Under the pieces are notes generated by a model that was not told the origin of the DNA, ran no database searches, and saw only the letters and a list, made by a program, of their open reading frames with translations. From Siphonodentalium dalli (lineage: Eukaryota > Mollusca > Scaphopoda > Gadilida > Siphonodentaliidae), in NCBI GenBank assembly GCA_032622095.1, contig CP136067.1, positions 181,138,556 through 181,202,555 on the forward strand: a DNA stretch of 64,000 nt, given 5' to 3'. The position numbers were made by a program, and so were the translations under genes. This document shows, piece after piece, positions 63,580 through 64,000 of the stretch; positions within the stretch are counted from its first letter, which is position 1; every line of letters begins with the position of its first letter.

Positions 63580-64000
63580 TTCTTTGACAGAGCTTGTAAT
63601 TGGATTATTAACTATTTTATTGGATGGATACATGCTCCAAATAGCCAAAAAGCGTAAAATATAGATGAACGTAAAATGCACTACCAGACACATAATTATT
63701 CCCACCAACAATGTCGTGTTCATAAGGGGTGTTATCTTGTATTTGTTGCACAAAGCCAGAACACAGAAAACCATGACGCCCCCAGGCTGCCATTCTTAGT
63801 ACGACATCGGGTGCGATCTAGTTATAGACAGGTCGTGTAATTCGGTTGCTTGTGCATGTATACGTGTAAATGGCGAGCCGCGATGCCACACATTCATTAT
63901 GATGCGTGCGTCTCTAAGGTTTTGTTTTATCACACACCAGCATTCGATATATTTAGTATCAGATATTGGTATGCATAATCTACGGCCCAGTAAACATGCC
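63580..64000. other. Upstream of the ferroxidase start; no gene seen
   Basis: An 80-codon hydrophobic minus-strand frame (63532-63774) overlaps the presumed promoter and has no family features. Confidence 0.4.

Overview
This is an intron-rich, AT-rich animal window that is mostly repeats. It most resembles a mollusc, probably a bivalve. The clues are blocks of short 'gggccataactc'-type tandem repeats, DIRS-type retroelement remains, Helitron-like elements that carry minisatellites, and very many foldback and MITE elements. The species cannot be named from the sequence alone.

One cellular gene is clear. It runs on the minus strand from a start codon at 63512 down to at least 17908 and encodes a six-cupredoxin multicopper ferroxidase of the ceruloplasmin/hephaestin family. 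Fourteen coding exons were assembled by hand. Every junction has a GT donor, an AG acceptor and matching phase, giving about 1065 codons: a signal peptide, then three ceruloplasmin-type repeats. The ligands for three type 1 copper sites and for the trinuclear cluster (two HxH pairs in domain 1; HxH and HCH in domain 6) are all present. The exon carrying the true stop codon was not found. Reading through the last donor gives five more residues and a stop.

Layout: 1-17.9 kb lies 3' of the last recognised exon. It holds a 3 kb MULE-like element made of about 18 copies of a ~160 bp unit (1953-4984), a broken DIRS-type retroelement (RNase H and tyrosine recombinase, 4986-6148), two end-to-end Helitron-like elements (9057-10278), and a 3 kb inverted-repeat element (12577-15560). 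From 17.9 to 63.5 kb the exons are separated by long introns filled with elements. These include three non-LTR retrotransposon fragments (19.3-19.9, 21.1-21.7 and 50.7-51.4 kb), a frameshifted transposon-type gene split by a satellite-ended foldback element (26.06-28.69 kb), a 5S rRNA-like fragment (31.4 kb), a tRNA-like/SINE head (40.24 kb), and several MITE families.

The most unusual structure is a roughly 70 bp palindromic cassette found about 20 times. It occurs, usually twice per element, inside two MITE families whose outer ends are unrelated: one with GTGACCCGCC-type ends, the other with piggyBac-like CCCTTTACCC ends and TTAA duplications. A second is a pair of foldback elements (2984 bp and 704 bp) that share a TAYGGAAGCGTA terminus and 6 bp target duplications but carry different palindromic satellites in their arms. 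Several MITEs end within 15-50 bases of exon 3' splice sites, and one minisatellite repeats the 5' splice site of exon 4.
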